A DNA stretch of 50,247 bases from Bacteroidota bacterium (GTDB lineage Bacteria; Bacteroidota; Bacteroidia; JABDFU01), in contig JACPDY010000126.1 of assembly GCA_016183775.1 (NCBI GenBank), forward strand, positions 1-50,247, read 5' to 3'. Position numbers and translations under genes: made by a program. The stretch's first letter is position 1, and the number at the start of each line of letters is the position of its first letter. This document shows positions 9,370 to 17,117 of the stretch, in pieces. Under the pieces are notes generated by a model. The model saw only the letters and a program-made list of their open reading frames with translations. It ran no database searches and had not been told where the DNA came from.

Positions 9370-9975
9370 ATGGCTTTCGAACTACCAAAATTACCTTATG
9401 CGTACAATGCGCTGGAGCCGACTATTGATGCCCGTACGATGGAGATCCATCATACCAAGCACCACAACGCATATGTAACGAATCTTAATAATGCCATTGC
9501 CGGCAAACCCGAAGAGAAAATGAGTATTGAAGATATTTGCAAGAACATTTCAAAATCTCCGGTTGCTATACGCAATAATGGCGGCGGACATTTCAATCAC
9601 AGTTTATTCTGGACGATCATGAAGCCAAAAGGCGGCGGAGAACCTTCCGGAGAGCTGGGAGATGCGATACAAGGAACTTTTGGCAGTTTTGCTGATTTTA
9701 AAACTCAATTTGGGAATGCCGGTGCTACTCGTTTCGGCTCAGGCTGGGCCTGGCTAAGCGTTTCAGCCGGAAAACTGGTGATCAGCTCCACCCCCAACCA
9801 GGACAATCCACTCATGGATGTGGCGGAAGTAAAAGGCACCCCGATTTTAGGACTTGATGTGTGGGAACACGCATATTATCTGCATTACCAGAACAGGCGG
9901 CCCGACTACATTACAGCATTCTGGAGTGTGATAAACTGGGACGAAGTAAGCAGGCGTTTTATGGCTGCTAAATAA
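9370..9975 (+). CDS. sodA: Superoxide dismutase, Mn/Fe family
   Basis: A 201-residue cytoplasmic superoxide dismutase. All four metal ligands are visible: His27 ([10 protein letters not shown]), His77 ([10 protein letters not shown]), Asp163 and His167 (DVWEHAYY). The active-site glutamine is in the second half (Gln144 in PNQDNPL) and a glycine-rich NNGGGHFNH occupies the first position. This arrangement favours a manganese or cambialistic enzyme over a strictly iron one. It is a single gene with its own promoter candidate. The family call is certain; the metal preference is inferred from these positions only. Confidence 0.96.
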   Translation: MAFELPKLPYAYNALEPTIDARTMEIHHTKHHNAYVTNLNNAIAGKPEEKMSIEDICKNISKSPVAIRNNGGGHFNHSLFWTIMKPKGGGEPSGELGDAIQGTFGSFADFKTQFGNAGATRFGSGWAWLSVSAGKLVISSTPNQDNPLMDVAEVKGTPILGLDVWEHAYYLHYQNRRPDYITAFWSVINWDEVSRRFMAAK

Positions 9976-10049
9976 TTAAATACTTTGAGTACATAGGGAT
10001 GGCCTCAAATAACTGATTTGGGTTCATCCCTTTCAATTTTACATTGACC

Positions 10050-10475
10050 ATGTTCCGGATTTGTATATTTATTCACCTTCTTTTATCCAGCATATGCCTC
10101 AATGCTCATATTAACAGGCGTTCCGAAATATCATTTTTAAATACTCACGATGACGTATTCCAAAACATCAATGATTACGAATTCACACAACAGATCGGTA
10201 TTAAAAGTCCTAACAGACTTTTGCTGAAAATAAAACGCCGTATTGAAAAATCCGGAAAAATTACAGCAGCTGTAATGGCGTTTCCTGTTCCCTTCGGGAT
10301 AGTGGGGCTGCACAGAATTTATCTTGGTACAGACCCTTATGTTCCCGTTGTTTATATCGCAACCGTTGGAGGGTGCTTTGGAATACTTCCGCTGATCGAT
10401 TTCTTTGTTATTGTCTTTGAAAAAGACACCGGGCAATACCTGAATAATCCACGTGTTTTTATGTGGGCCAGGTGA
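10050..10475 (+). CDS. Exported TM2-domain-like membrane protein
   Basis: About 141 residues from the ATG at 10050 (a TTG lies two codons upstream). An N-terminal signal peptide (residues 1-18) is followed by a polar linker containing a Lys/Arg-rich stretch (LLLKIKRRIEKSGK), then two hydrophobic segments around residues 70-115. The motif FGIVGLHRIYLG resembles the TM2 domain (G-x-x-G-x-H-R-F/I-Y-L-G), which typically is followed by a second helix, as here. TM2 proteins of this size with a signal peptide are common in Bacteroidota. The cellular role is unknown. Confidence 0.7.
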   Translation: MFRICIFIHLLLSSICLNAHINRRSEISFLNTHDDVFQNINDYEFTQQIGIKSPNRLLLKIKRRIEKSGKITAAVMAFPVPFGIVGLHRIYLGTDPYVPVVYIATVGGCFGILPLIDFFVIVFEKDTGQYLNNPRVFMWAR

Positions 10476-10637
10476 TCTTGTCTAAATTAATATTACCACT
10501 TTATTTCCGCCCGCAAATTAATCACGGTTTGAATATTTTTTACCCCCTTTTAATTGACAGCGTTTAAAAAAGTGAATTGTAGTACCACAGATTCCATTAA
10601 CTTTACTCTACAAATCAATAATTAGGTTCAACCGGGA

Positions 10638-11612
10638 ATGCTGACCATTGACCAGATAAAAACGCCTGTAAAACTTGAAATGGATGAATTCGAGGATAAG
10701 TTCCGCGACTCCATGCGCAGCTCTGTGCCCTTGCTGGATAAGATCACCAATTATATTGTAAAACGAAAAGGCAAACAGATCAGGCCGATGTTTGTTTTCC
10801 TCTCTGCCAAGATTTGTGGACAAATGAATGAATCAACTTACCGGGCAGCAGCCCTTATTGAATTATTACATACTGCCACATTAGTCCACGATGATGTAGT
10901 GGATGACTCAAACTTACGCCGCGGTTTTTTTTCGGTGAACGCCCTCTGGAAAAACAAGATCGCTGTATTAGTCGGAGATTATTTGTTGTCGCGCGGCCTT
11001 ATGCTTTCGACTGATAATAATGATTTTCATTTATTAAAAATTGTGAGCAATGCCGTTCGGGAAATGAGTGAGGGAGAGTTGTTGCAGATCGAAAAAGCGC
11101 GGAAACTGGATATAGATGAGAAAATATATTTTGATATCATTCGTCAGAAAACCGCCGTGCTTATTGCTTCCTGCTGTTCGTGCGGAGCAGCTTCAGTTAC
11201 AAATGACGCGGCGGTAATCGAACGGATGAGGCTGTTTGGAGAAATGGTGGGGATCGCCTTCCAGATAAAGGACGATCTTTTTGATTACGGATCAGGTGAG
11301 AATATTGGCAAGCCAACAGGTATTGATATTAAAGAAAAAAAAATGACTTTGCCGCTAATTCATGCCCTTAGCAAAGCCGGGTACCTGGAAAAACGAAAGG
11401 TCATAAATATTATTAAAAACAATAATAATGATCCTGAAAAAGTAGCCGAAGTAATTAATTTTGTGATTGGAAGCGGAGGCATTGAATATGCGGGACGACT
11501 CATGAATGAATACAAAAAAAGGGCACTCGACATCCTGGACACTTTTAGCAACAGTGATTCGAAAACTTCTTTACAACAACTTGTTATATTTACTACAGAA
11601 AGAAAAAATTAA
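10638..11612 (+). CDS. Trans-polyprenyl diphosphate synthase
   Basis: A 324-residue all-helical prenyltransferase that condenses isopentenyl diphosphate units on an allylic primer to make the side chain of menaquinone. Both aspartate-rich motifs are present: DDVVDDSNLRRG (first, around residues 84-95) and DDLFDYG (second, around residue 212). KGKQIRP near residue 47 binds pyrophosphate. Length and motifs fit the octaprenyl/heptaprenyl (long-chain) group; the exact chain length cannot be read by eye. The lipoprotein gene starts 4 bases after the stop, so the two are an operon. dxs, which feeds the same pathway, is 2 kb away on the other strand. Confidence 0.93.
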   Translation: MLTIDQIKTPVKLEMDEFEDKFRDSMRSSVPLLDKITNYIVKRKGKQIRPMFVFLSAKICGQMNESTYRAAALIELLHTATLVHDDVVDDSNLRRGFFSVNALWKNKIAVLVGDYLLSRGLMLSTDNNDFHLLKIVSNAVREMSEGELLQIEKARKLDIDEKIYFDIIRQKTAVLIASCCSCGAASVTNDAAVIERMRLFGEMVGIAFQIKDDLFDYGSGENIGKPTGIDIKEKKMTLPLIHALSKAGYLEKRKVINIIKNNNNDPEKVAEVINFVIGSGGIEYAGRLMNEYKKRALDILDTFSNSDSKTSLQQLVIFTTERKN

Positions 11613-11615
11613 ATC

Positions 11616-12050
11616 ATGAACCGAATATTTCTTTTTTTTATCCTGGTATCCCTTCTTGCAGCATGTAAAGGTCCTGCAAATGATCAGGCTGAACAAACAA
11701 CAGCAAAAGACACTGTTGCCATCGACAACCCTATGTTAAAACCTCCAACAGATCCGTTTCAAAAGAACGGAGAAGAGAAAACCAAATATTCTAACGGCGT
11801 ATTGCGCACACAGGGGAATTACAGGAACGGGAAGCGCGATGGACAGTGGTACAGCTGGTACAGTACAGGGAAACCCTGGAGTGAAACCTATTTTGAAAAT
11901 GGGATTAAAAATGGGCCGACTAAAACCTGGTTTGAGAGCGGAAAACTACGCTATGAAGGACAATTTACAAATGATGTCAAAACAGGGACGTGGAAATATT
12001 ATGATGAAAACGGGAACCTGGCAAAGGTTATAGATCATACCGGCAAATGA
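11616..12050 (+). CDS. Lipoprotein with MORN-like repeats (YwqK-type)
   Basis: A 144-residue lipoprotein, lipobox LLAAC with the lipidated cysteine near residue 17. After a Thr/Asp-rich linker come three MORN-variant repeats: GVLRTQGNYRNGKRDGQW, GKPWSETYFENGIKNG and GKLRYEGQFTNDVKTGTW. Repeats of this type occur in the family often named YwqK-like toxin-antitoxin antitoxin, but in Bacteroidota they are mostly general envelope proteins, so the antitoxin label should not be taken as a function. It starts 4 bases after the prenyl synthase stop and is translationally close to it. No partner toxin is visible. Confidence 0.8.
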   Translation: MNRIFLFFILVSLLAACKGPANDQAEQTTAKDTVAIDNPMLKPPTDPFQKNGEEKTKYSNGVLRTQGNYRNGKRDGQWYSWYSTGKPWSETYFENGIKNGPTKTWFESGKLRYEGQFTNDVKTGTWKYYDENGNLAKVIDHTGK

Positions 12051-12063
12051 TCATAGCAGGGTA

Positions 12064-12507
12064 TTACAGCTTCTTAAACCCAACCAATATTGAAACGCAG
12101 CCTTCCGGAATTATTTTGTTAGGAGAATCGGAGGGTGGAATTTCTACCTGTACACTTAAGGCTTGGGTGGCGGCCACATTAAAATCCCATTGTTTTGCCG
12201 CGGCCTTTTTGCTGTTGAATAATTCGTTTTTTTCCGCATCAAATACCTTAAAATTAACATTTCCCAAAACGGCTTCAGAACAAACCATCAGACGGTAATC
12301 CTGGCCGGCATAAAATGTCATCTGCACTTCCGCAGATTCCCCTGGTGCCAGTTTCGCGCTGTTAAATTGTCCGTTTTGAGTGTATGGCAATAGTGCCGGA
12401 AAGCATTGCTTCTTAGCGATATTGCGACACTGAGCCGATACATCCATGGTAATAAATAACAAAGATGTCACAAGCAGCACAAGTGTTCTGAAATAAGCGT
12501 TCATCAT
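12064..12507 (-). CDS. Secreted protein, 147 residues, unknown function
   Basis: A signal peptide (cleavage near VSAQC) and a mature domain of about 120 residues with four cysteines (CRNIAKKQC, MVCSE, EGCVS), which may form disulfides in the periplasm. The pattern of short beta-strands (AEVQMTFYAGQDYRLMV, ALSVQVEIPP) suggests a beta-sandwich similar to small carbohydrate- or ligand-binding folds, but I recognise no family. It follows the 304-residue lipoprotein gene by 6 bases on the same strand, so the two are an operon and may act together. Confidence 0.65.
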   Translation of the reverse strand: MMNAYFRTLVLLVTSLLFITMDVSAQCRNIAKKQCFPALLPYTQNGQFNSAKLAPGESAEVQMTFYAGQDYRLMVCSEAVLGNVNFKVFDAEKNELFNSKKAAAKQWDFNVAATQALSVQVEIPPSDSPNKIIPEGCVSILVGFKKL

Positions 12508-12513
12508 GTATTT

Positions 12514-13428
12514 TTATTTAATGATTTTTGCTCTTGTAGCGTTGATCTTTTCGGTGATCGTTTTAAGCTGCTCCGGAGTAATTGTAATTTTATTACCCCC
12601 TCCTATTGTGGTCACTCCTGTTTTAGAATCGGTTGTTGATTTGGAAGCAGATTTGGTCACATGCACCTGATCGTAAACTGTTTTCAGATCAACCAGTTCT
12701 TTGTGCATGCTTGCGACAGTTTCATCAAAATCATATTTTTTGAGCATTTTAACAAGGTTGTCCAGCGTGAATTTTTGTTCCGCTATTCGGGTTTCAATCT
12801 CCTTATTGCTGCTGGCCGCAGCAATTTTTGTAGCAATGTACAGTCCTTCAACCCATCCTCCGGCTATGATCAGTGAGGATGTTCCGGGCCGCTCATTGTC
12901 TTTCAAATAAGAGTCCGCGGTCCAGAATGATTCGGAAATAATTCCAAGAAGAGAATCCTTATTACTCTTATTAGCTTCCAGCCTGTTGGCTGTATTTTCA
13001 TCGAACGCACCACTTATTCCAAGCCCATTAGCTAAATTATTGGCACATTTTAAATACAACATCGACTCCTGAGTCTGATCGTAAATACTTGTAAAACTCA
13101 GATCCGATCCATAAACGCCAAGGTTAAGAGCCTTATCCCCGGTAGTGGTGTATTTCGACACATTCTGAATATCATTCAAATAATCTTTGTTATATGGCAC
13201 ACCGGCTCTCTGGATGAGTGTAGCCGTTTCTATAGGGGATGGAACAGAATAAAAAATATTTTCTACAATGGAATCTTTTTCAACAGCGGGCAGCCCGGAT
13301 TTGTCATCACCATCAACATTATCTGTTTCCCCTTTATCGCCACCGCCATCACAGCTAACAAGTGCAGCAATTACAAAAGCCGGAGCAAAAACAGCGGCAA
13401 GTTTTTTTTTGAAATACATTACGGCCAT
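12514..13428 (-). CDS. Lipoprotein, 304 residues, unknown function
   Basis: A lipoprotein signal peptide ends in AALVSC (lipobox), followed by a Gly/Asp-rich linker and a mostly helical domain of about 250 residues (for example MLYLKCANNLANGLGIS, SLIIAGGWVEGLYIATKIAAA). The C-terminal 60 residues contain a Ser/Thr/Lys-rich low-complexity stretch and a final helix. I do not recognise the family, although helical lipoproteins of this kind are common in Bacteroidota. First gene of a two-gene unit with the secreted protein that follows 6 bases later. ATG at 13428 chosen; a second in-frame ATG three codons on is equally possible. Confidence 0.7.
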   Translation of the reverse strand: MAVMYFKKKLAAVFAPAFVIAALVSCDGGGDKGETDNVDGDDKSGLPAVEKDSIVENIFYSVPSPIETATLIQRAGVPYNKDYLNDIQNVSKYTTTGDKALNLGVYGSDLSFTSIYDQTQESMLYLKCANNLANGLGISGAFDENTANRLEANKSNKDSLLGIISESFWTADSYLKDNERPGTSSLIIAGGWVEGLYIATKIAAASSNKEIETRIAEQKFTLDNLVKMLKKYDFDETVASMHKELVDLKTVYDQVHVTKSASKSTTDSKTGVTTIGGGNKITITPEQLKTITEKINATRAKIIK

Positions 13429-13504
13429 AATTCAAGTGTTTATACTTCAAATATAGTAATAAAGCCAATTATATATGCAATATCGAATGAAATAGGAATA
13501 AGGC

Positions 13505-15445
13505 CTATCCGGCAATGGCTTTTGAAGATATTTCTTTGGTTTCCAGTAATTCATGAGTGGCGGCAATTATTGCCATGCTATCATAACCACACTCAGCGTA
13601 AAGCTCTTTTTGTTCACCATGTTCAACGATCCGGTCAGGGATCCCAAGCCGCTTTACCCGGGCTGAGTAGCCTTTATCTGCCATAAATTCGATCACCGCA
13701 CTACCCATGCCACCCATAATACATCCATCTTCTACAGTAATTACCTTGTTGAATTTGGTGAAAACCTCATGTAGAAGTTCTTCATCAATTGGTTTTACAA
13801 AACGCATATCATAATGAGCAATACTTAGCCCTTCCTTTGCAAGCTCGGTAATAGCTTTCGCTGCATAATTTCCAATATGGCCAATGGTCAGGATAACTAA
13901 TTCATGTCCTTCTGTCACTTTACGACCTTTGCCAATTTCAATTTTCCGGAATGGGCGTTTCCAGTCAGGCATAACACCATTGCCGCGCGGGTAACGGATG
14001 GAGAAGGGTGCTTTTGTTTCTTCGAGCTGGGCGGTATACATCAGGTTACGGAGCTCCTCTTCATTCATAGGGGCCGAAACGATCATATTTGGTATACACC
14101 GGAAATAAGCAAAATCATATGCTCCATGATGCGTTGGGCCGTCAGAGCCGGCAAGTCCGCCACGATCCAAACAAAATACAACATGTAAATTTTGTAAGGC
14201 AACGTCGTGTATCACCTGGTCGTATGCACGTTGCATGAATGAGGAGTATATATTGCAGAAAGGCACAAGTCCTTGCGTTGCAAGGCCTGCCGAAAAAGTT
14301 ACCGCATGCTGCTCAGCTATTCCCACATCGAAAGCCCTGTCGGGCATGGCTTTCATCATAATGTTGAGTGAACAGCCGCTGGGCATGGCAGGGGTGATTC
14401 CCATTATTTTTAAATTTTTTTCGGCCAACTCAACTATGGTATGACCAAATACATCCTGGTATTTGGGCGGTTGAGATTCATTAGAAACCACTTTAATTAT
14501 TTCCCCTGTATGTTTATCAAATAAGCCCGGAGAATGCCACGTGGTTTGATTTCCTTCTTCAGAAAATTTATATCCCTTACCTTTTACAGTAAGGCAGTGT
14601 AAAATTTTAGGGCCGGGAATGTCCTTCAGGTCTTCAAGTACTTTTTTCACGCGTATCACATCGTGCCCATCAATCGGTCCAAAATAGCGGAACTTAAGCG
14701 ACTCAAATAAATTACTTTGTTGAAGCAATGTTGTCTTAACTGCGTTCTCCACTTTTGAAGCTATTTCCTGGGCATTAGGTCCGAATTTGCTAATTTTCCC
14801 AAGTAACCGCCAGATGTCATCTTTGACTTTATTGTAGGTATGTGATGTAGTAATGTCTGTAAGATACTCTTTAAGCGCGCCAACGTTAGGATCAATTGAC
14901 ATGCAGTTATCATTCAGTACCACGAGCATATCGGATTTGTCGAACCCTGCATGGTTCAGGCCTTCAAAGGCCATACCCGCTGTCATTGCTCCATCACCGA
15001 TAACGGCAATTATTTTACGGTCCCTTTCATTTTTATACCGCACAGCAGCAGCCATACCTACTGCTGCCGAAATAGAAGTGGAGGAATGGCCAACACCAAA
15101 CGTATCATATTCGCTTTCCTTACGTTTCGGAAACCCGCTTATGCCATTGTAAATCCTATTGGTTGGAAAAACTTCTCTGCGTCCGGTAAGTATCTTATGC
15201 CCATAGGCCTGGTGGCCAACGTCCCATATCAACTGATCGTAAGGGGTATTGAATATATAATGTAATGCCACCGTAAGTTCAACTACACCTAAACTTGCCC
15301 CAAAATGCCCGCCTTTTGCGGAAACTACGTCAATAATAAACTGGCGCAATTCATCACAAACCTGAGGTAATTGATCTTCGCTTAATTTACGCAGATCCGA
15401 GGGAAAAATGATCTTTTCGAGTAGTGTACCGGGCTTAAACTCCAT
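13505..15445 (-). CDS. dxs: 1-deoxy-D-xylulose-5-phosphate synthase
   Basis: Dxs condenses pyruvate and glyceraldehyde 3-phosphate with thiamine diphosphate, the entry step of the MEP isoprenoid pathway. At 646 residues it has full length. Visible: the N-terminal HFGASLGVVELTVALHY, the thiamine-binding GDGAMTAG followed by LNDNCMSID, the central transketolase domain with DVGIAEQHAVTFSAGLA (catalytic glutamate) and DRGGLAGSDGPTHHG, and a C-terminal domain with RYPRGNG and VEDGCIMGGMGSAV. It is a single minus-strand gene in a 15.4-13.5 kb unit, with the XRE regulator gene upstream in the same direction. Confidence 0.97.
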   Translation of the reverse strand: MEFKPGTLLEKIIFPSDLRKLSEDQLPQVCDELRQFIIDVVSAKGGHFGASLGVVELTVALHYIFNTPYDQLIWDVGHQAYGHKILTGRREVFPTNRIYNGISGFPKRKESEYDTFGVGHSSTSISAAVGMAAAVRYKNERDRKIIAVIGDGAMTAGMAFEGLNHAGFDKSDMLVVLNDNCMSIDPNVGALKEYLTDITTSHTYNKVKDDIWRLLGKISKFGPNAQEIASKVENAVKTTLLQQSNLFESLKFRYFGPIDGHDVIRVKKVLEDLKDIPGPKILHCLTVKGKGYKFSEEGNQTTWHSPGLFDKHTGEIIKVVSNESQPPKYQDVFGHTIVELAEKNLKIMGITPAMPSGCSLNIMMKAMPDRAFDVGIAEQHAVTFSAGLATQGLVPFCNIYSSFMQRAYDQVIHDVALQNLHVVFCLDRGGLAGSDGPTHHGAYDFAYFRCIPNMIVSAPMNEEELRNLMYTAQLEETKAPFSIRYPRGNGVMPDWKRPFRKIEIGKGRKVTEGHELVILTIGHIGNYAAKAITELAKEGLSIAHYDMRFVKPIDEELLHEVFTKFNKVITVEDGCIMGGMGSAVIEFMADKGYSARVKRLGIPDRIVEHGEQKELYAECGYDSMAIIAATHELLETKEISSKAIAG

Positions 15446-15507
15446 ATTACTATTGAGGGTCAGGCAAATGTAGTGATATTTCGGGAAATGCTAATTTAAC
15501 GTTATCC

Positions 15508-15520
15508 CACTAAGTTAGTG
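15508..15520. promoter_or_regulatory. Perfect 13-base dyad upstream of dxs
   Basis: CACTAA-G-TTAGTG is a perfect 6+1+6 inverted repeat, 63 bases before the dxs start and 81 bases after the XRE gene stop. It shares the ACTA/TAGT word with the dyads at 16012-16050 in front of the XRE gene, so the same regulator could bind both; that is a guess. Confidence 0.35.
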
Positions 15521-15600
15521 CAATAAGGCCTATAGATATGAATATAATTTAATGAAGCTTTCCCACTCTCTAAAAAAGACACGAAAAAGGGCACCCGATT

Positions 15601-15999
15601 TCACTTTTTGCGATTAATTCGCTTCTCGTTTTTTTTCTTCTTCAGCAAACCGATAATTTCTTTCAGATAATTGATCTCCTTCTTTTGATCCTCTACAATG
15701 CGTTGAAAATCTGAAATTTTTTCAGCAAGATCATTCAGCTGTTTTTGAACAGAATGATATCCGCCGGCAGACTCATTTACTTCATTTTTTGTATCGGGAT
15801 TTACATCAAGAAGTTGAGCGGGACTTATTTTTAAAATTTTAGCTATCCGGTAAAGCCGGGAAACACTTATCTCTGTTTTCCCCCGCTCAATATTTGAGTA
15901 CGCTCCAATTGACAAATCCAATTCATCTGCTATATTTTCCTGACTGAGGCTTTTGCTGACTCTTTGTATACGTATTCTCTCTCCTATTACTTTATTCAT
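15601..15999 (-). CDS. XRE-family transcriptional regulator with C-terminal coiled coil
   Basis: A 132-residue regulator. Residues 5-62 form the Cro/CI-type helix-turn-helix (RIRIQRVSKSLSQENIADEL, LSIGAYSNIERGKTEISV), followed by a linker and a predicted coiled coil (residues 85-125, QKQLNDLAEKISDF, EINYLKEIIGLLKKK) with a very basic tail. Small XRE proteins with a coiled coil are common in Bacteroidota and usually lack a ligand domain. The divergent small gene and the dyad cluster between them suggest autoregulation and control of the neighbour. The target is not known. Confidence 0.85.
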   Translation of the reverse strand: MNKVIGERIRIQRVSKSLSQENIADELDLSIGAYSNIERGKTEISVSRLYRIAKILKISPAQLLDVNPDTKNEVNESAGGYHSVQKQLNDLAEKISDFQRIVEDQKKEINYLKEIIGLLKKKKNEKRINRKK

Positions 16000-16000
16000 G

Positions 16001-16070
16001 TTAACTAAAGTACTAGTAGAAGCACTACAACTAGTTTAGTTTAACTAGTTATTATTTTATTTTAACTAAA
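16001..16070. promoter_or_regulatory. Operator-like cluster of short dyads between the XRE gene and its divergent neighbour
   Basis: The spacer contains ACTAGT at 16012-16017, AACTAGTT at 16029-16036 and AACTAGTT again at 16043-16050; these perfect palindromes are spaced by about 18 and exactly 14 bases. TTAACTAAA occurs at 16001-16009 and 16062-16070, flanking them. The regular repetition directly beside an XRE gene fits cooperative repressor binding and autoregulation. Binding itself is inferred. Confidence 0.55.
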
Positions 16071-16101
16071 AATGTTATATATTTAATGAAAAATATTAAG
16101 T

Positions 16102-16311
16102 ATGACAATGCAAAAAGCACCTGAAAAAACCGGCCCTGGTATTACAAATGACGAAACATCAATCAAAAAATTTGTTGTTGAAATAAATCATTTTACATTA
16201 AATGAGTCATTCTACACTATGCTCTCCGCATCAAATGCAGAGAGTGCGGAGAAATTGGCAAAAATGAAATTCAAAACCTATGTTGTAAATGTAGTCAGGG
16301 AAGTTAATTGA
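16102..16311 (+). CDS. Small protein, 69 residues, unknown function, divergent to the XRE regulator
   Basis: A 69-residue cytoplasmic protein with no signal peptide or membrane segment. The first 22 residues are polar, followed by a compact part (KKFVVEINHFTLNESFYTML, then AKMKFKTYVVNVVREVN) with alternating strand- and helix-like patterns. I recognise no family. It is supported as a real gene by its own start, by its divergent placement 102 bases from the regulator with shared dyads, and by the lack of any better frame there. A second ATG is two codons downstream. Confidence 0.5.
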   Translation: MTMQKAPEKTGPGITNDETSIKKFVVEINHFTLNESFYTMLSASNAESAEKLAKMKFKTYVVNVVREVN

Positions 16312-16349
16312 TTGTTTTCATTTTATTCCATGATCAAAGGCATCTGAGT

Positions 16350-17033
16350 TCATTTGGTTACTACTTCTCCGTCGTGTAACGTAATGATTCGATCCGTACG
16401 CTCCGCAAAGTTCATATCGTGTGTGACAATAAGTATGGATTGATTGAACTCCTTTTTAAGTTCCTGGAATATTTCGAAAACGTTCTCTGAATTTTTTGAG
16501 TCGAGGTTTCCTGTAGGTTCATCGCCAAAAATTATTTTGGGTTGATTGATAAGTGCCCGTGCAATGGCAACACGCTGCTGTTGTCCGCCCGAAAGCTTGT
16601 TGGCCTTTTTTAATGCCTGGTCACGCAAACCTAACAGATCGAGTTTTTTATACGCAAGTTCACTTATCTCTTCATTACTATATCTGCCCAGTTTAAGCGC
16701 TGGCAAACAAACATTTTCAAGGACAGTAAATTCAGGCAGCAAATAATGAAATTGAAAAACAAACCCTATTTTTTCGTTTCGAATTTCAGCCAATTGGTTT
16801 TTTGTCTTTGTGCTCAGGTCGTCTCCGTCAAAATAAATATGACCCTTATAATCAGTATCCAATGTACTTAGCACATACAGTAAGGTCGACTTTCCGCTGC
16901 CTGATGAACCCACAATCGCCACAAATTCACCCTGGTTAATTTTTACCTCAACATTCTTCAGGGCCTGAAATTCTACGGGGTCGTGGAAGAACTTATTAAG
17001 GCTTTGGGTTTCTATTATTGGTTTATCATTCAT
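16350..17033 (-). CDS. ABC transporter ATP-binding protein, MacB/LolD type
   Basis: A 227-residue ATPase with all motifs: Walker A GSSGSGKS, Q-loop FQFHYLLPEFTVLENV, signature LSGGQQQRVAIARAL, Walker B IIFGDEPTGNLDS and the switch histidine in VTHD. The QFHYLLPEFT segment and EPTGNLDS are typical of the LolD/MacB/FtsE group that powers mechanotransmission rather than classic uptake. It is the last gene of the operon whose permease and adaptor are upstream at 17.1-19.6 kb. I start at the ATG at 17033; a GTG four codons upstream also opens the frame. Confidence 0.93.
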   Translation of the reverse strand: MNDKPIIETQSLNKFFHDPVEFQALKNVEVKINQGEFVAIVGSSGSGKSTLLYVLSTLDTDYKGHIYFDGDDLSTKTKNQLAEIRNEKIGFVFQFHYLLPEFTVLENVCLPALKLGRYSNEEISELAYKKLDLLGLRDQALKKANKLSGGQQQRVAIARALINQPKIIFGDEPTGNLDSKNSENVFEIFQELKKEFNQSILIVTHDMNFAERTDRIITLHDGEVVTK

Positions 17034-17071
17034 TAGCTTACGCACCGACTTTAGTTAGCAAAGGGCAATTG

Positions 17072-17103
17072 GCAGTTGGCAAACGTTTGTCTTTGCCAAC
17101 TGC
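17072..17103. repeat. Inverted repeat between the ABC permease and ATPase genes
   Basis: Perfect 12-base arms GCAGTTGGCAAA and TTTGCCAACTGC with an 8-base loop, extended outwards by weak pairs. It fills most of the 84-base gap between two genes of one operon and consists of the repeated word TTGGCA, like the other junction repeats in this window. Confidence 0.6.
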
Positions 17104-17117
17104 TAACGCCAACCTTT

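Noticed and set aside
11616-12050. MORN-type lipoprotein as antitoxin of a toxin-antitoxin pair
   Set aside because: No toxin gene is adjacent, and the lipoprotein signal places it in the envelope; the family label is not evidence of that function.
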